From contig CAJUOR010000079.1 in assembly GCA_910588165.1 (NCBI GenBank), positions 1 through 6,246 on the forward strand: a stretch of DNA of 6,246 nt, written 5' to 3'. The notes under the pieces were generated by a model, which was not told where the DNA came from, made no database searches, and saw only the letters and a list, made by a program, of their open reading frames with translations. Below, piece after piece: positions 6,081 to 6,246 of this stretch. Positions within the stretch are counted from its first letter, which is position 1. Every line of letters starts with the position of its first letter. The DNA is from an uncultured Thomasclavelia sp. GTDB taxonomy: Bacteria; Bacillota_I; Bacilli_A; Erysipelotrichales; Coprobacillaceae. The translations under genes were made by a program, and so were the position numbers.

Positions 6081-6246
6081 ATGACAAAAACAAGAACTAG
6101 ATTTGCACCTAGCCCAACAGGCTATATGCATATCGGAAATTTAAGAACAGCATTATATGAATATTTAGTAGCTAAAAAGGACGGCGGCGATTTTATCTTG
6201 CGTATTGAAGATACCGACCAAACACGTTATGTCGATGGTGCAGTCG
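6081..6246 (+). CDS. gltX: Glutamyl-tRNA synthetase, N-terminal 55 codons (cut by window edge)
   Basis: The first 55 residues of a class I aminoacyl-tRNA synthetase that attaches glutamate to its tRNA. FAPSPTGYMHIGNLRTALYE (residues 8-27) contains the HIGH-type ATP-binding motif as HIGN and the Glu-binding region typical of GluRS; LRIEDTDQTR (residues 40-49) is the next conserved block. ATG 6081 has AGAGGG (6069-6074) 6 bases upstream. An in-frame ATG at 6075 directly abuts that site and is too close to be used. In many Bacillota the enzyme also charges tRNA-Gln with glutamate for later amidation, but nothing in this fragment tests that. The C-terminal part, with the KMSKS motif and anticodon-binding domain, lies outside the window. 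It is transcribed from its own promoter just downstream of the small cysteine-rich gene. Confidence 0.95.
   Translation, partial: MTKTRTRFAPSPTGYMHIGNLRTALYEYLVAKKDGGDFILRIEDTDQTRYVDGAV

Noticed and set aside
5862..6131. 89-residue open frame on the minus strand
   Set aside because: It is antisense to the conserved start of gltX and to the end of the cysteine-rich gene, whose plus-strand ribosome-binding site is good.

Overview
The window is AT-rich, gene-dense bacterial DNA with Gram-positive style ribosome-binding sites (AGGAG, AGGTG) and consensus-like sigma-A promoters. Gene content (BgaC-like GH35 beta-galactosidase, VanRS-like two-component pair, SpoU-class RNA methyltransferase, gltX) fits a low-GC Bacillota host. 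A gut or oral Erysipelotrichia-type organism is a plausible guess, but the sequence alone does not prove it. No IS element, CRISPR array, tRNA, rRNA or attachment site was seen, and no gene-free stretch exceeds 300 bases.

Layout: (1) 1-1072, minus strand: the N-terminal 357 codons of a membrane protein that runs off the left edge. It has the layout of a sensor histidine kinase, but Gln stands where the phospho-accepting His should be and the N-box asparagines are lost, so it looks like a pseudokinase. (2) 1073-1186: compact divergent promoter region. (3) 1187-2932, plus: cytoplasmic-type GH35 beta-galactosidase. (4) 2935-2966: bidirectional terminator shared with the convergent kinase gene. 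(5) 4744 down to 2949, minus: response regulator and histidine kinase, translationally coupled (TAATG). (6) 4745-4863: second divergent promoter region. (7) 4864-5595, plus: TrmH/SpoU RNA 2'-O-methyltransferase, followed by a terminator. (8) 5682-5987, plus: unrecognised 101-residue cysteine-rich protein. (9) 6081-6246, plus: start of glutamyl-tRNA synthetase, cut by the right edge.

How the genes may work together: the regulator/kinase pair resembles VanRS-type envelope sensors with almost no external loop. A near-identical element (TTAACAA, 1-2 bases, TTCTTT) lies at the same distance upstream of the -10 boxes of the response-regulator gene and of the beta-galactosidase gene. This suggests, without proving, that the regulator controls itself and the neighbouring galactosidase. 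The same element overlaps the -35 box of the pseudokinase gene, which could bring that gene into the circuit. This possible pseudokinase/two-component/galactosidase link is the most interesting reading of the window. The methyltransferase and gltX look like ordinary housekeeping genes.
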